A DNA stretch of 39,732 bases from Acholeplasmataceae bacterium (GCA_018400755.1 JAGYLU010000015.1:1-39732), one strand, 5' to 3'; numbered from the stretch's first letter, positions 1-9,769 are shown. Notes: generated from the sequence alone by a model not told the origin. Numbers and translations: made by a program.

Positions 1-321
1 GCGCTCTGGCATATCAAGAAGGAGAACATCGGCCTGATTGAGGTGATGGGCCTCGCCATCCTTCCTGGTCGTCTGAAAGAAGAACTCGCCCAGATCAAAG
101 TGGCTTTGAACGAGGGCGTTGAAACCCTTGCTTCTGATCTCGCGGTTCACCAAACCTGGTTTGACGACTTGAGGACCCGCTATCAGAGCATCACTGATCA
201 GGAGATTTTTAACGAAGTCGGACTGATCTTTGAACAGGTCCTCTTGGATGCCGGTGTCTTCAAACATGACAAGGATGGCCGACAAGCGCTTCATGCGTTT
301 ATCAATGACGCCATCCGCTAA
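1..321 (+). CDS. galT: UDP-glucose--hexose-1-phosphate uridylyltransferase, C-terminal part
   Basis: This is the 3' end of a gene that begins before the window. The open frame runs from base 1 with no start needed and ends at TAA 319-321. The visible 106 residues include KENIGLIEVMGLAILPGRLK, which I recognise as a conserved C-terminal segment of the class II (Firmicutes-type) GalT family. GalT exchanges UDP between UDP-glucose and galactose 1-phosphate in the Leloir pathway, in the cytoplasm. The catalytic HxH region of the family lies upstream and is not visible. The internal ATG at 43 is not the start, because the family match continues upstream of it. A bidirectional terminator follows, shared with ispG on the other strand. 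The call rests on one motif block plus general fit. Confidence 0.82.
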   Translation, partial: ALWHIKKENIGLIEVMGLAILPGRLKEELAQIKVALNEGVETLASDLAVHQTWFDDLRTRYQSITDQEIFNEVGLIFEQVLLDAGVFKHDKDGRQALHAFINDAIR

Positions 322-327
322 TCAATA

Positions 328-365
328 AGAAACCCCGATTCCAGATGGCTGGACGCGGGGTTTCT
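328..365 (+). terminator. Bidirectional terminator between galT and ispG
   Basis: AGAAACCCC (328-336) pairs with GGGGTTTCT (357-365) around a 20-base loop. The T-rich arm ends (TTTCT on plus, TTTCTTATT on minus) suit both convergent genes, galT and ispG. Confidence 0.75.
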
Positions 366-375
366 CATATGTCAT

Positions 376-1410
376 TTAGAAGTCATCAATCATCTTGACC
401 AATGTCTCATAAACCAGGGACTCATCGATCTTCTTGATCACTTTGCCCTTTTTGAAAATCAACGCCTCCCCTTTGCCTCCAGCCACACCGATGTCGGCGT
501 GACGGGCTTCGCCAGGGCCATTGACAGCACATCCCATGATGGCGACATTGATGTGCTTGTTCACGGAAAGCAGATAGGTCTCGATCTTTTTGGCAATCTC
601 AATCATATCGTATTGCAGACGTCCGCAGGTCGGACATGAGATCAGATTCGGGATATCATCCCTGAGTCCGGCATTTTTGAGGATTTCCTTGGCGGCTCTG
701 ATCTCTAGGACCGGATTGTCCGTCAGAGAGACCCGGATGGTGTTTCCGATCCCTTCAAGCAACAACGTCCCAATCCCCATCGCGCTTTTGATTGCGCCGG
801 AGAAAGCCGTACCGGCTTCGGTCACGCCTAAGTGAAGCGGATAAGGAAATGTCTTGGCAGCCAACCGGTTGGCCTCAATCATCAATCGCATATCGGTTGC
901 CTTAAGGGAAAGACAGATGTCATAGAAGCCCAATGACTCAAGGATTGAAACATGTGATGCCGCAGCTTCGATCATCTGTTTGGCAGTCGGTGTCCCAGGT
1001 GTTGGAAGCGATCCGCTGTTGACCCCAATCCGGATGGGAATGCCCTTGGCTTTGGCTTTCAAAACGACTTCTTCAACATACGCCCGTTTTTTGATATTTC
1101 CGGGATTGAGACGGATTTTGTCAACGCCGGCATCCATCGCCTCCAAGGCCAACCGATGATCAAAGTGAATATCGGCGACCAAAGGAATCGTGATGTTTTC
1201 CTTGATGGTCTTGATGGCTCTCGCATCCTCAAAATCGAGCACCGCAACCCTGACAATCTGGCAGCCGGCCGCTTCGAGGGCTTGGATTTGCTTAGTGGTC
1301 TTAAGAATATCTTTGGTCGTTGTGTTGGTCATGCTTTGAATCCAAACAGTGTCGTTTCCACCAAGTTCAAGGGGACCGACATGGATTTTTCTTGTCTGCA
1401 GTCTGTTCAT
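376..1410 (-). CDS. ispG: 4-hydroxy-3-methylbut-2-enyl-diphosphate synthase
   Basis: IspG (GcpE) converts 2-C-methyl-D-erythritol 2,4-cyclodiphosphate to HMBPP in the MEP isoprenoid pathway and uses a [4Fe-4S] cluster. The protein begins with a TIM-barrel part (IQSMTNT near residue 25). It ends with the cluster domain: Cys259 and Cys262 in SCPTCGR, and Cys294 in GCAVNGPGEA, where the following Glu is the expected fourth ligand. The length of 344 residues matches the short bacterial form. I chose the ATG at 1410 because GGGTGAG sits 5-8 bases upstream of it. The in-frame ATG at 1425 lies inside that leader and has no good ribosome site. A TATAAT lies at 1430-1435 on the minus strand. It is monocistronic, and its presence points to MEP rather than mevalonate isoprenoid synthesis. 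Confidence 0.96.
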   Translation of the reverse strand: MNRLQTRKIHVGPLELGGNDTVWIQSMTNTTTKDILKTTKQIQALEAAGCQIVRVAVLDFEDARAIKTIKENITIPLVADIHFDHRLALEAMDAGVDKIRLNPGNIKKRAYVEEVVLKAKAKGIPIRIGVNSGSLPTPGTPTAKQMIEAAASHVSILESLGFYDICLSLKATDMRLMIEANRLAAKTFPYPLHLGVTEAGTAFSGAIKSAMGIGTLLLEGIGNTIRVSLTDNPVLEIRAAKEILKNAGLRDDIPNLISCPTCGRLQYDMIEIAKKIETYLLSVNKHINVAIMGCAVNGPGEARHADIGVAGGKGEALIFKKGKVIKKIDESLVYETLVKMIDDF

Positions 1411-1429
1411 AATCTCACCCTTCAATCCT

Positions 1430-1435
1430 ATTATA
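1430..1435 (-). promoter_or_regulatory. Probable -10 box of ispG
   Basis: TATAAT on the minus strand, about 20 bases upstream of the chosen ispG start. No convincing -35 box is placed at 17 bases. Confidence 0.5.
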
Positions 1436-1565
1436 TCTTAGGTCAGTCACATTTCATAATGGTGTGTTTGACTGAGTAAAAGATCATTCAAAAGACTGTC
1501 AAGAGACTTCTTGACCAATGGGATCGAAGAAAGACCTTCAAAATCAAAGAAAACATCTAAAACAA

Positions 1566-1594
1566 TTGAAAAAGCAAAACCGTTTTGATATACT
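1566..1594 (+). promoter_or_regulatory. rpmG promoter
   Basis: TTGAAA (1566-1571), a 17-base spacer and TATACT (1589-1594) form a sigma-A-like promoter. The ribosome site GGAGGG is at 1609-1614 and ATG at 1621. Confidence 0.8.
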
Positions 1595-1620
1595 GTTTTT
1601 GTACGTTTGGAGGGATACAC

Positions 1621-1770
1621 ATGCGCGACCTAGTCAAACTGGTTTGCACCGAGTGCGGCGAAGAAAATTATCATACAACCAAAAACAAGAAACTGACACC
1701 GAGCCGTCTCGAAATGAAGAAGTATTGCCCGCGCGAAAGAAAATACACCGTGCACAGGGAGAAAAAATAA
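1621..1770 (+). CDS. rpmG: 50S ribosomal protein L33
   Basis: A 49-residue basic protein of the large ribosomal subunit. Typical L33 features are CTECGEENY at residues 9-17 and [17 protein letters not shown] at the C-terminus. Only three cysteines are present (9, 12 and 36). The second half of the zinc ribbon has one Cys followed by PRE, so the four-Cys zinc site is incomplete and metal binding is uncertain. The ATG at 1621 is chosen for GGAGGG six bases upstream; the frame stays open to 1585, but that stretch contains the promoter. It is monocistronic with its own promoter and a terminator that begins inside the stop codon. Confidence 0.93.
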   Translation: MRDLVKLVCTECGEENYHTTKNKKLTPSRLEMKKYCPRERKYTVHREKK

Positions 1771-1796
1771 ACTATTTCACGCAAATAGTTTTTTTT
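1769..1796 (+). terminator. rpmG terminator overlapping its stop codon
   Basis: AAACTATTT (1769-1777), loop CACGC and AAATAGTTT (1783-1791) are followed by more T residues. The left arm uses the last two bases of the rpmG TAA. Confidence 0.88.
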
Positions 1797-1806
1797 CTAT
1801 CAGACC

Positions 1807-2424
1807 ATGGACATCTTCAAAGGTGATGACGACCGCGCGCACGGGTATTTGATTTGCCGCTTCGACAAGTGTTTTCTAATCGATCCTGCCCACAGTTATG
1901 ACGACATCATCAAGGCCTTGGATGGTCGTCTTCTCGAAGGGATTCTTTTGACACACGCCCATCAGGACCACGTGGAACTGATCGGCCGTTTTCCTGTTCC
2001 TGTCTATGTTCATGCTGATGATGCCCATCTGCTTTTTGATGATGCCAAAAATGGCTACCATCCCAAAAAGCATCCTTATCACCGGAAAGACCTTGACTTA
2101 AGACTGATGCACGGACAAACAGCACTTTTTCTAGCCGACCAGAAAGTGATGGTCATTCCAACGCCTGGCCATACAAAAGGGGGCGTCACCTATCAGTTTC
2201 AAAACCGTTTGTTTACTGGCGATACGCTCTTCAAGGAAAGTGTTGGTCGCCATGACCTTTACTCTGGGTCTCTGCCAGAACTCAAGCGCAGTGTGCTCGG
2301 ATTGCTTTCAATGCCTAGTGATCTGAAGATCCATCCCGGACATGATGACCCGACGAGTATCCGTCATGAGCAGAAGCACAACCCCTTCTATCTGAAGTGG
2401 AAGAAGCAAATCAAAACCAACTAG
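1807..2424 (+). CDS. Metallo-beta-lactamase-fold hydrolase (glyoxalase II-like)
   Basis: A 205-residue single-domain hydrolase of the MBL fold. The metal-binding motif HAHQDH is at residues 50-55, His122 lies in PGHTKGG, Asp139 in FTGDTLF, and a late His in HPGHDDPT. This set matches the short YcbL/glyoxalase II-like group, which usually hydrolyses thioesters such as S-lactoylglutathione or related substrates; the actual substrate cannot be read here. The start is fixed to a narrow interval because an in-frame TAG lies at 1786-1788 and ATG 1807 is the only normal start before the conserved region. No Shine-Dalgarno sequence is visible before it, which is unusual in this window. A terminator directly follows the stop. 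An MBL of this type could act with the methylglyoxal synthase in this window, but that is only inference. Confidence 0.85.
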   Translation: MDIFKGDDDRAHGYLICRFDKCFLIDPAHSYDDIIKALDGRLLEGILLTHAHQDHVELIGRFPVPVYVHADDAHLLFDDAKNGYHPKKHPYHRKDLDLRLMHGQTALFLADQKVMVIPTPGHTKGGVTYQFQNRLFTGDTLFKESVGRHDLYSGSLPELKRSVLGLLSMPSDLKIHPGHDDPTSIRHEQKHNPFYLKWKKQIKTN

Positions 2425-2445
2425 ACAAGGCTTGGCCTTGTTTTT
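2425..2445 (+). terminator. Terminator of the MBL hydrolase gene
   Basis: ACAAGGC (2425-2431), loop TTG and GCCTTGT (2435-2441) followed by T residues, starting at the base after the stop codon. Confidence 0.88.
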
Positions 2446-2465
2446 ATTTTGATGGCACATTCTCC

Positions 2466-2494
2466 TTGACAGTGCCAATGACATACGTTACAAT
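2466..2494 (+). promoter_or_regulatory. Heat-shock operon promoter
   Basis: TTGACA (2466-2471), exactly 17 bases, then TACAAT (2489-2494). The predicted start of transcription, near 2501, falls inside the CIRCE-like operator. Confidence 0.9.
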
Positions 2495-2498
2495 AGGA

Positions 2499-2525
2499 TT
2501 GGCACATCGTGATTTCGAGTGCTAA
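2499..2525 (+). promoter_or_regulatory. CIRCE-like operator for HrcA
   Basis: The right arm GAGTGCTAA (2517-2525) is a perfect CIRCE half. Exactly nine bases upstream the left arm TTGGCACAT (2499-2507) matches six of nine positions of TTAGCACTC. It lies directly after the promoter and before hrcA, as expected for autoregulation of the chaperone operon. A further half-like sequence is at 2470-2478. Confidence 0.88.
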
Positions 2526-2538
2526 ACGAGGTGGACCT

Positions 2539-3552
2539 GTGCTCAGCAGCAGACAAAAACTGATTTTGAAAGCCATCATCGAGGCCTATGTCAAAGATGC
2601 GCAACCGGTTGGATCAAAGCGTCTGACGGAAATGCCGTACTTGAGCTTTTCGAGTGCGACCTTGCGTTATGATATGGCCCGGTTGGAAGAACTAGGTTTC
2701 CTAGAGAAGACCCATACCTCCTCGGGACGTGTCCCTTCGGAATTGGGCTATCGCTACTATGTCGAACACTTGGTCACCAGGGATCAGGACGTCATCGAGA
2801 ATTTTCCCTTGATTGATGAGGTTTTTCAGAAGAACAAGCTTGCCAGGGAATCAGCCACCGAGGAAGCCATCAGGCTTTTGAGTGAGCTGACCAACTATGC
2901 CGCACTTGCCTTTGGTCCCGATTCTGATCAGAATCTGATCAAGAAGATTGATTTTATTCCCCTTTCCGAAAGCGAAGCGGTTATTCTGATCGTGACCGAT
3001 CGCGGTCACGTCCAGCACCAGAGTATCTCGGTGCCAGAAGGGCTTCTGATCAGTGATCTCAAAGCCGTCATCAAGACCCTTGATGATCTGCTTCGTAACC
3101 GCAAACTGAGTGAGGCTGTCAATATTTTGACACAGGCATTCGCGAAACGCGAGATTGCGAGCTTCGTTGAGTATCAGACCCAATTGATGCACTCATTTAT
3201 CAATGCATTCGCACGCTTCGCGACCGACAATTTTTATCTCTCTGGTGTCAGCAACGTCTTTTCCCAACCAGAGTTTGAAAGTGCTAAGCATATCAAGAAT
3301 TTTGTCGAGATGCTAGATCGCCGGGAACTGATCAAACTGATTGGTGATCAGGATGGACTCAAGGTGCGTTTTGGCAGTGACTTGCAGCTCGTTCCGATGG
3401 AGAACTGCACGGTGATCTCGATTCCCTACAGGATCAGTGACACCGAACAAGGCACCATTGCGGTTGTCGGGCCGACCAGGATGGAATATCGGAAAGTGAT
3501 TCCCTTGGTTGAATATATCGCGGTGAACCTCGGAAAATTATATCGAAAATGA
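2539..3552 (+). CDS. hrcA: Heat-inducible transcription repressor HrcA
   Basis: HrcA represses class I heat-shock genes by binding CIRCE and depends on chaperonin to stay active. The N-terminus SSRQKLILKAIIEAYVKDAQ followed by PVGSK is the family's winged-helix start. Next come TLRYDMARLEELGFLEKTH and SGRVPSELGYRYYV, both typical, and a GAF-like dimer domain follows. The 337-residue length is normal. I chose GTG 2539 because GAGGTGG at 2528-2534 precedes it and the N-terminus then fits the family; the frame is open to GTG 2509, but that start would put the CIRCE operator inside the coding region. It is the first gene of hrcA-grpE-dnaK-dnaJ, with 18 bases to grpE. Confidence 0.95.
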   Translation: MLSSRQKLILKAIIEAYVKDAQPVGSKRLTEMPYLSFSSATLRYDMARLEELGFLEKTHTSSGRVPSELGYRYYVEHLVTRDQDVIENFPLIDEVFQKNKLARESATEEAIRLLSELTNYAALAFGPDSDQNLIKKIDFIPLSESEAVILIVTDRGHVQHQSISVPEGLLISDLKAVIKTLDDLLRNRKLSEAVNILTQAFAKREIASFVEYQTQLMHSFINAFARFATDNFYLSGVSNVFSQPEFESAKHIKNFVEMLDRRELIKLIGDQDGLKVRFGSDLQLVPMENCTVISIPYRISDTEQGTIAVVGPTRMEYRKVIPLVEYIAVNLGKLYRK

Positions 3553-3570
3553 TGAAAAGGATAGGATAAC

Positions 3571-6010
<2,440 letters not shown>

Positions 6011-6015
6011 TCTTG

Positions 6016-6040
6016 ACGGGCGGCCCGGCCGCCTGTTTTG
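6016..6040 (+). terminator. Attenuator-like hairpin between dnaK and dnaJ
   Basis: ACGGGCGGC (6016-6024), loop CCG and GCCGCCTGT (6028-6036, one G-T pair) are followed by TTTG. The T tract is short, so it may be a leaky terminator or an mRNA-stabilising stem that lowers dnaJ expression relative to dnaK. Confidence 0.6.
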
Positions 6041-6055
6041 CAAGGAGTTGATCTG

Positions 6056-7171
6056 ATGGCTAGCAAACGCGACTATTACGAAGTGCTCGGTGTGGACAAA
6101 AGCGCTTCACAGGATGACATCAGAAAAGCATATCGGACATTGGCCAAGAAATTTCATCCCGATGTTTCAAAAGAACCCGATGCCGAAATCAAATTCAAGG
6201 AAGTTCAGGAAGCCTACGACACATTGGCTGACCAGGAGAAGAGAAAAACCTATGATGCCTATGGTCATCAGGGCAATCCTTTCGAGGGCTTCTCTGGTGG
6301 GGCAGGCTTTGATGGCTTCTCCGGTTTCTCAGACATCTTCAATCAGTTTTTTGGTGGTGGCGGACGCTCCCGCGGCCAACACCCAAGTGGGCCTCAGCGG
6401 GGCGAGGATCTCGAACGGGTCATGACCATTGACTTCATGGAAGCTGTGCTTGGCACGAAGAAGTCAATCAAAGTCGACATAGACGAAGAATGCCCGTCCT
6501 GTCATGGTACCGGGGCCGAAAGTGCTTCCGATGTCGAGACGTGTGACCGATGCCATGGCAGTGGCCACATCAATGTCGAACAACGGACCATGTTTGGCGC
6601 GATGCGCACCCAACAGGTGTGTCCGAAGTGTGGCGGAGCTGGCAAGGTCATCAAAAAACGATGCCGGGTCTGCAATGGGCAAGGCCATGTCAGAACCACC
6701 AAATCAGTCGATGTCAACATTCCCGCAGGGGTGGACAACAACATGTCTTTGAAAGTTGCCGGGTACGGCAACGGTGGGACCAAAGGTGGGCCTCCCGGAG
6801 ACTTGTTCCTGACCTTCAGGGTACGTCCGCACAAGGTGTTCAAGCGTCAAAACGATGACATTATCCTCGAGGTTCCGATCACCCTCACCGAGGCTGTTTT
6901 AGGAACGTCCATCGATGTGCCGACCATTTACGGGGATGTCAAACTGACTGTGCCACCTGGCACACAGCATGGCAAAGTCCTCAGAATGCGTGACAAAGGG
7001 ATTGCCAATGTCCGTACCAAACGCAAAGGACATCAGAATGTCGTGATTCAAATCACGATTCCAGAAAGCATCACACCAGCTGAGAAGAAACTCTACCAAC
7101 AATTATCCAAGCTTGAGCAAAGCGCCAAGGACTCAGCGTGGTCAAAGTTTAAAAATCTGTTCAAATCCTAA
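6056..7171 (+). CDS. dnaJ: Molecular chaperone DnaJ (Hsp40)
   Basis: Co-chaperone that stimulates the DnaK ATPase. It is a complete type I J-protein of 371 residues. The J domain has HPD at 34-36. A Gly/Phe-rich linker follows ([20 protein letters not shown]). The zinc centre has four CxxCxGxG repeats: [24 protein letters not shown] and CRVCNGQG. Two C-terminal substrate-binding domains complete it. ATG 6056 is set by AAGGAG at 6042-6047; the frame is open upstream to 6038, but that part would run into the hairpin. It is the last gene of the heat-shock operon and ends at a strong terminator. Confidence 0.97.
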   Translation: MASKRDYYEVLGVDKSASQDDIRKAYRTLAKKFHPDVSKEPDAEIKFKEVQEAYDTLADQEKRKTYDAYGHQGNPFEGFSGGAGFDGFSGFSDIFNQFFGGGGRSRGQHPSGPQRGEDLERVMTIDFMEAVLGTKKSIKVDIDEECPSCHGTGAESASDVETCDRCHGSGHINVEQRTMFGAMRTQQVCPKCGGAGKVIKKRCRVCNGQGHVRTTKSVDVNIPAGVDNNMSLKVAGYGNGGTKGGPPGDLFLTFRVRPHKVFKRQNDDIILEVPITLTEAVLGTSIDVPTIYGDVKLTVPPGTQHGKVLRMRDKGIANVRTKRKGHQNVVIQITIPESITPAEKKLYQQLSKLEQSAKDSAWSKFKNLFKS

Positions 7172-7180
7172 AGATCAATG

Positions 7181-7204
7181 GCAGTTGCGGTGCAACTGCT
7201 TTTT
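7181..7204 (+). terminator. Terminator of the heat-shock operon
   Basis: GCAGTTGC (7181-7188), loop GGT and GCAACTGC (7192-7199) followed by TTTTT. Confidence 0.92.
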
Positions 7205-7261
7205 GACTTTTGAAAAGCCATGGTAAGATGGTATTGACGAAAATGAAATGGGGTGTAAGCC

Positions 7262-8254
7262 ATGATTTTGATCAGACATCACAATGAAGGGAATCTCAAA
7301 CCATATTTTTACTTTGCGTTGGAAGAGTATGTCATGAAGCATCTTTTGAAAGAGGGACAAACATACTTCTTTACCTGGGAAATCCACGGGGTTGTGATTG
7401 GCAAGAACCAAGTGATCGAAAACGAAGTCAACTTGCCGTATCTGAAAGAGCAAGGAATTGATGTCTATAGAAGACCGACCGGAGGTGGTTGTGTCTATGC
7501 CGACCATCGGAATACAATGTTCTCGATCATCACCAAGAAAGTCCAGAACAAGCAGTTCAGTTTCAAGGACTATTTGTCGTTGATCGTTGATTCGATGCGA
7601 AAAATCGATCTTGACATCGCCTTTTCCGGACGCAATGATCTGTTGTTCGAAGGCAAGAAGATCTCCGGAAACGCCTTTCTTCAAAATCGTCATGGCATGT
7701 TGATGCATGGCACCTTTCTCTATGATTGTGATCTTGAGACCATGGTGCGGGCGATTACCCCAAGTGATGAGAAACTGGTCTCAAAAGGGATTGACTCTGT
7801 CCGCTCACGGGTGACCAACCTGAAACCATACCTGCATGGGATGAGTCAGGCAGACCTGATCAGGCATTTCGAGCAAACCCTCACCGACGAGGTCTATGAA
7901 CTCACCGAAAAGGACATCCTCATGATCCATGAGATGGCCAAGGCCTATCAGTCACCGACATGGAACTATAAGAAGCACCCGCCCTTTACCAAGGTGCTCA
8001 AGAAACGGATCGGGGGCGGACTCTTTGAGATCCATCTCGACCTTGAGGAAGGTATCATCAAAAACATGACGGTCCAAGGCGATTTTTTCCATACCCGACC
8101 GATTGAAGGATTCGCCAAGCGTTTCCAAGGGGTTCCCTATGAGAGAAAAGACATTCGAAGTCTTTTGGACGACACACCAATCTCGAGCTATGTCCTTGAT
8201 GCTGATGATGAGGCCTTTCGAAGCCTCCTTGAGTCAGGTATTCTCTACGAATAG
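7262..8254 (+). CDS. lplA: Lipoate--protein ligase
   Basis: Attaches lipoate to lipoyl domains of 2-oxoacid dehydrogenases or the glycine cleavage H protein through lipoyl-AMP. Motifs typical of the LplA/LipL (BPL/LPL) catalytic fold are visible: RRPTGGGCVYADHRN around residue 75, SGRNDLL, and the catalytic-lysine region GKKISGNAFLQ. A C-terminal accessory domain follows, giving 330 residues, the usual length of two-domain LplA. ATG 7262 is preceded by GGGGTG. It appears monocistronic. No lipoylated target or lipoate synthase is in this window, so its partner is unknown. Octanoyl transfer is an alternative within the family. Confidence 0.92.
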   Translation: MILIRHHNEGNLKPYFYFALEEYVMKHLLKEGQTYFFTWEIHGVVIGKNQVIENEVNLPYLKEQGIDVYRRPTGGGCVYADHRNTMFSIITKKVQNKQFSFKDYLSLIVDSMRKIDLDIAFSGRNDLLFEGKKISGNAFLQNRHGMLMHGTFLYDCDLETMVRAITPSDEKLVSKGIDSVRSRVTNLKPYLHGMSQADLIRHFEQTLTDEVYELTEKDILMIHEMAKAYQSPTWNYKKHPPFTKVLKKRIGGGLFEIHLDLEEGIIKNMTVQGDFFHTRPIEGFAKRFQGVPYERKDIRSLLDDTPISSYVLDADDEAFRSLLESGILYE

Positions 8255-8306
8255 AGCGAATTTGGCATCAATCATGTCGTGAAAGACGACAAAAGACTGA
8301 TTTAAG

Positions 8307-8336
8307 TTGACTATGTTCCAATCATTTTGTTAAAAT
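8307..8336 (+). promoter_or_regulatory. Promoter of the unknown gene at 8367
   Basis: TTGACT (8307-8312), an 18-base spacer and TAAAAT (8331-8336). An 8-base inverted repeat, ATCATTTT (8321-8328) and AAAATGAT (8332-8339), covers the -10 box and could be an operator. Confidence 0.7.
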
Positions 8337-8366
8337 GATAGATAGAAGTGAAAGGTGGTAAGGACA

Positions 8367-8981
8367 TTGAGCAAAGAAAAGAAAATCAGAAACAGAGAGC
8401 GTTGGATGAAGAAGTACTTCAAGCGTTTCCAGGGTCGCGAGAAAACGAATTACGATGAAATGATTCAAGGCGACTACAACCGGGCCATCGAACGGGCACA
8501 TGACTTGTCCAGCATTTCCAAGGCGGATTATCAAAATGCCCAACCGATTCTGATCACCGTTCCTGACTCATATACGGACGCCGACAGGGTCGCTTACCGC
8601 CTCGACAAACTCCAAGACGGAACGATGACACTGAGATATGACCAGTCGCTTGTCACATCGCTTTTTTTCGGTGAGGATTCACTTTATTACCATCAATGCA
8701 ACATCGACCATCGTGATGGCAAAATTGGCTTTGATGTCGCCGGAGAATTCAACTATTTTGATGTTGTTCATATGGAAACCGCGATCAAGTATGACAAGCC
8801 CGAGCATCCCAAATACATCATTTTGGACCTCGAGCTGACCTTGATTGATGGCACCATTGTTCCCCTCCACTTAAGAAATCACCGTCTTCATGAGGGTTAT
8901 GAACTCCCGGGTTTGTTGACTGAGAAAGAAAAGCTTGTTCTTGACCAGATCAAGAGCCGGGTTCGCGGCAGACGCTCGTAA
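8367..8981 (+). CDS. Unrecognised protein, 204 residues
   Basis: I do not recognise the family. The protein has a strongly basic N-terminus (KEKKIRNRERWMKKYFKRF) and then a mixed alpha/beta sequence without membrane segments or a signal peptide. It ends in another basic patch (RVRGRRS). There is one cysteine and no visible catalytic motif, so a role with nucleic acid or the ribosome is conceivable but unproven. The start is TTG 8367, with AAAGGTGG at 8351-8358 eight bases upstream; the in-frame GTG 8355 would lie inside that ribosome site. It has its own promoter with a palindrome over the -10 box, and lies just upstream of the separately promoted yceD-rpmF pair. Confidence 0.75.
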   Translation: MSKEKKIRNRERWMKKYFKRFQGREKTNYDEMIQGDYNRAIERAHDLSSISKADYQNAQPILITVPDSYTDADRVAYRLDKLQDGTMTLRYDQSLVTSLFFGEDSLYYHQCNIDHRDGKIGFDVAGEFNYFDVVHMETAIKYDKPEHPKYIILDLELTLIDGTIVPLHLRNHRLHEGYELPGLLTEKEKLVLDQIKSRVRGRRS

Positions 8982-8990
8982 ACCAAACCA

Positions 8991-9020
8991 TTGACTTTTG
9001 GGGACTGAATGTCGTATAAT
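8991..9020 (+). promoter_or_regulatory. yceD-rpmF promoter
   Basis: TTGACT (8991-8996), an 18-base spacer and a perfect TATAAT (9015-9020), 22 bases before the yceD start codon. Confidence 0.88.
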
Positions 9021-9042
9021 ACGTCCGTTGGAGTGATGCACG

Positions 9043-9474
9043 ATGACATGGCGCTTACATGACCTGAAAGATCCGAAACCCATTGATGTGTCCTATGACT
9101 TTACCGATCACATTGCCCAAATTCCAGACATCATAGAGATCGGCCCAACCAAAGTCACAGGAGAGCTCCATCTTGCAGATGACGAGCTCCGCGCGCATCT
9201 TCACATCGAAGTCACACCCATCTTGGCCTGTGCCAAGACCCTTAAAGCTGTCTCCTATCCGATGTCGTTTGACGTTGACATGATCTTTGGAGACGGACCG
9301 GATGCTGACTTCACACTAGACGATCCTTTCGACCTCAAAGAGGTCGTCTTTGGATGCGTCATATCCGAAAAACCGTATGTCATCTATCATCCGGATGCTC
9401 GTGATGTGCATTTTGATAAGGAAAAAGCACCGCACCCGGCATTCGCTGATCTTGACAAGGCATCAAAAACATGA
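9043..9474 (+). CDS. yceD: YceD/DUF177 family protein
   Basis: A 143-residue protein of the DUF177 (YceD) family. In many bacteria this gene sits directly before rpmF and is thought to be linked to 23S rRNA processing or large-subunit assembly. Family hallmarks are the central CAKTLKAVSYPMSFDVD-like strand after a single Cys (residues 65-80) and the acidic C-terminal half. The CxxC pair of some members is reduced to one Cys here, in LACAKTL. ATG 9043 follows GGAGTGAT at 9030-9037. It lies 12 bases upstream of rpmF under one promoter and one terminator. The position supports the call as much as the sequence does. Confidence 0.82.
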   Translation: MTWRLHDLKDPKPIDVSYDFTDHIAQIPDIIEIGPTKVTGELHLADDELRAHLHIEVTPILACAKTLKAVSYPMSFDVDMIFGDGPDADFTLDDPFDLKEVVFGCVISEKPYVIYHPDARDVHFDKEKAPHPAFADLDKASKT

Positions 9475-9486
9475 GGAGGTGAACAG

Positions 9487-9678
9487 ATGGCTGTTCCATT
9501 TCGCAGAACCGGTAAGACCGCCAAGCGCAAACGCCGTACCCATTACAAACTTTCGGCACCCGCACTTGTCGTATGCCCGCAAACCGGTGAATTCACGCTA
9601 CCCCACCGCGTGACACCAAACAGTGGTTATTACAAAGGACAACTTGTGCTAACCAAAAAAGAATCCAAGAAGGATTGA
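9487..9678 (+). CDS. rpmF: 50S ribosomal protein L32, zinc-free type
   Basis: A 63-residue basic protein of the large ribosomal subunit. [20 protein letters not shown] is the standard bacterial L32 N-terminus. The ribbon region is [20 protein letters not shown] followed by YYKG. Only Cys30 remains; the other three positions of the usual two CxxC pairs are Thr and non-Cys residues. This should be a zinc-independent L32. ATG 9487 has the ideal site AGGAGGTGA ahead of it. It is cotranscribed with yceD and ends in a terminator. I cannot tell whether a second, zinc-binding copy exists elsewhere in the genome. Confidence 0.94.
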   Translation: MAVPFRRTGKTAKRKRRTHYKLSAPALVVCPQTGEFTLPHRVTPNSGYYKGQLVLTKKESKKD

Positions 9679-9680
9679 GG

Positions 9681-9703
9681 AAGGGCGCGATGCGCCTTTT
9701 TCT
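9681..9703 (+). terminator. yceD-rpmF terminator
   Basis: A GGCGC stem (9684-9688) with GCGCC (9692-9696), extended by A-T pairs on the outer side, then a run of T residues. Confidence 0.85.
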
Positions 9704-9711
9704 TCTGCCAA

Positions 9712-9738
9712 TTGACAAAGTCGCATCTTTCATATAAC
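9712..9738 (+). promoter_or_regulatory. Possible rsmH promoter
   Basis: TTGACA (9712-9717) and TATAAC (9733-9738) with only a 15-base spacer. The boxes look good but the spacing is short. Confidence 0.5.
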
Positions 9739-9769
9739 CTAAACTCAAATGGAAATCAGGTGATACCCC

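Noticed and set aside
8275-8291. Small hairpin TGTCGT/ACGACA after lplA as a terminator
   Set aside because: Only six pairs with no T tract on plus. A run of A follows instead.
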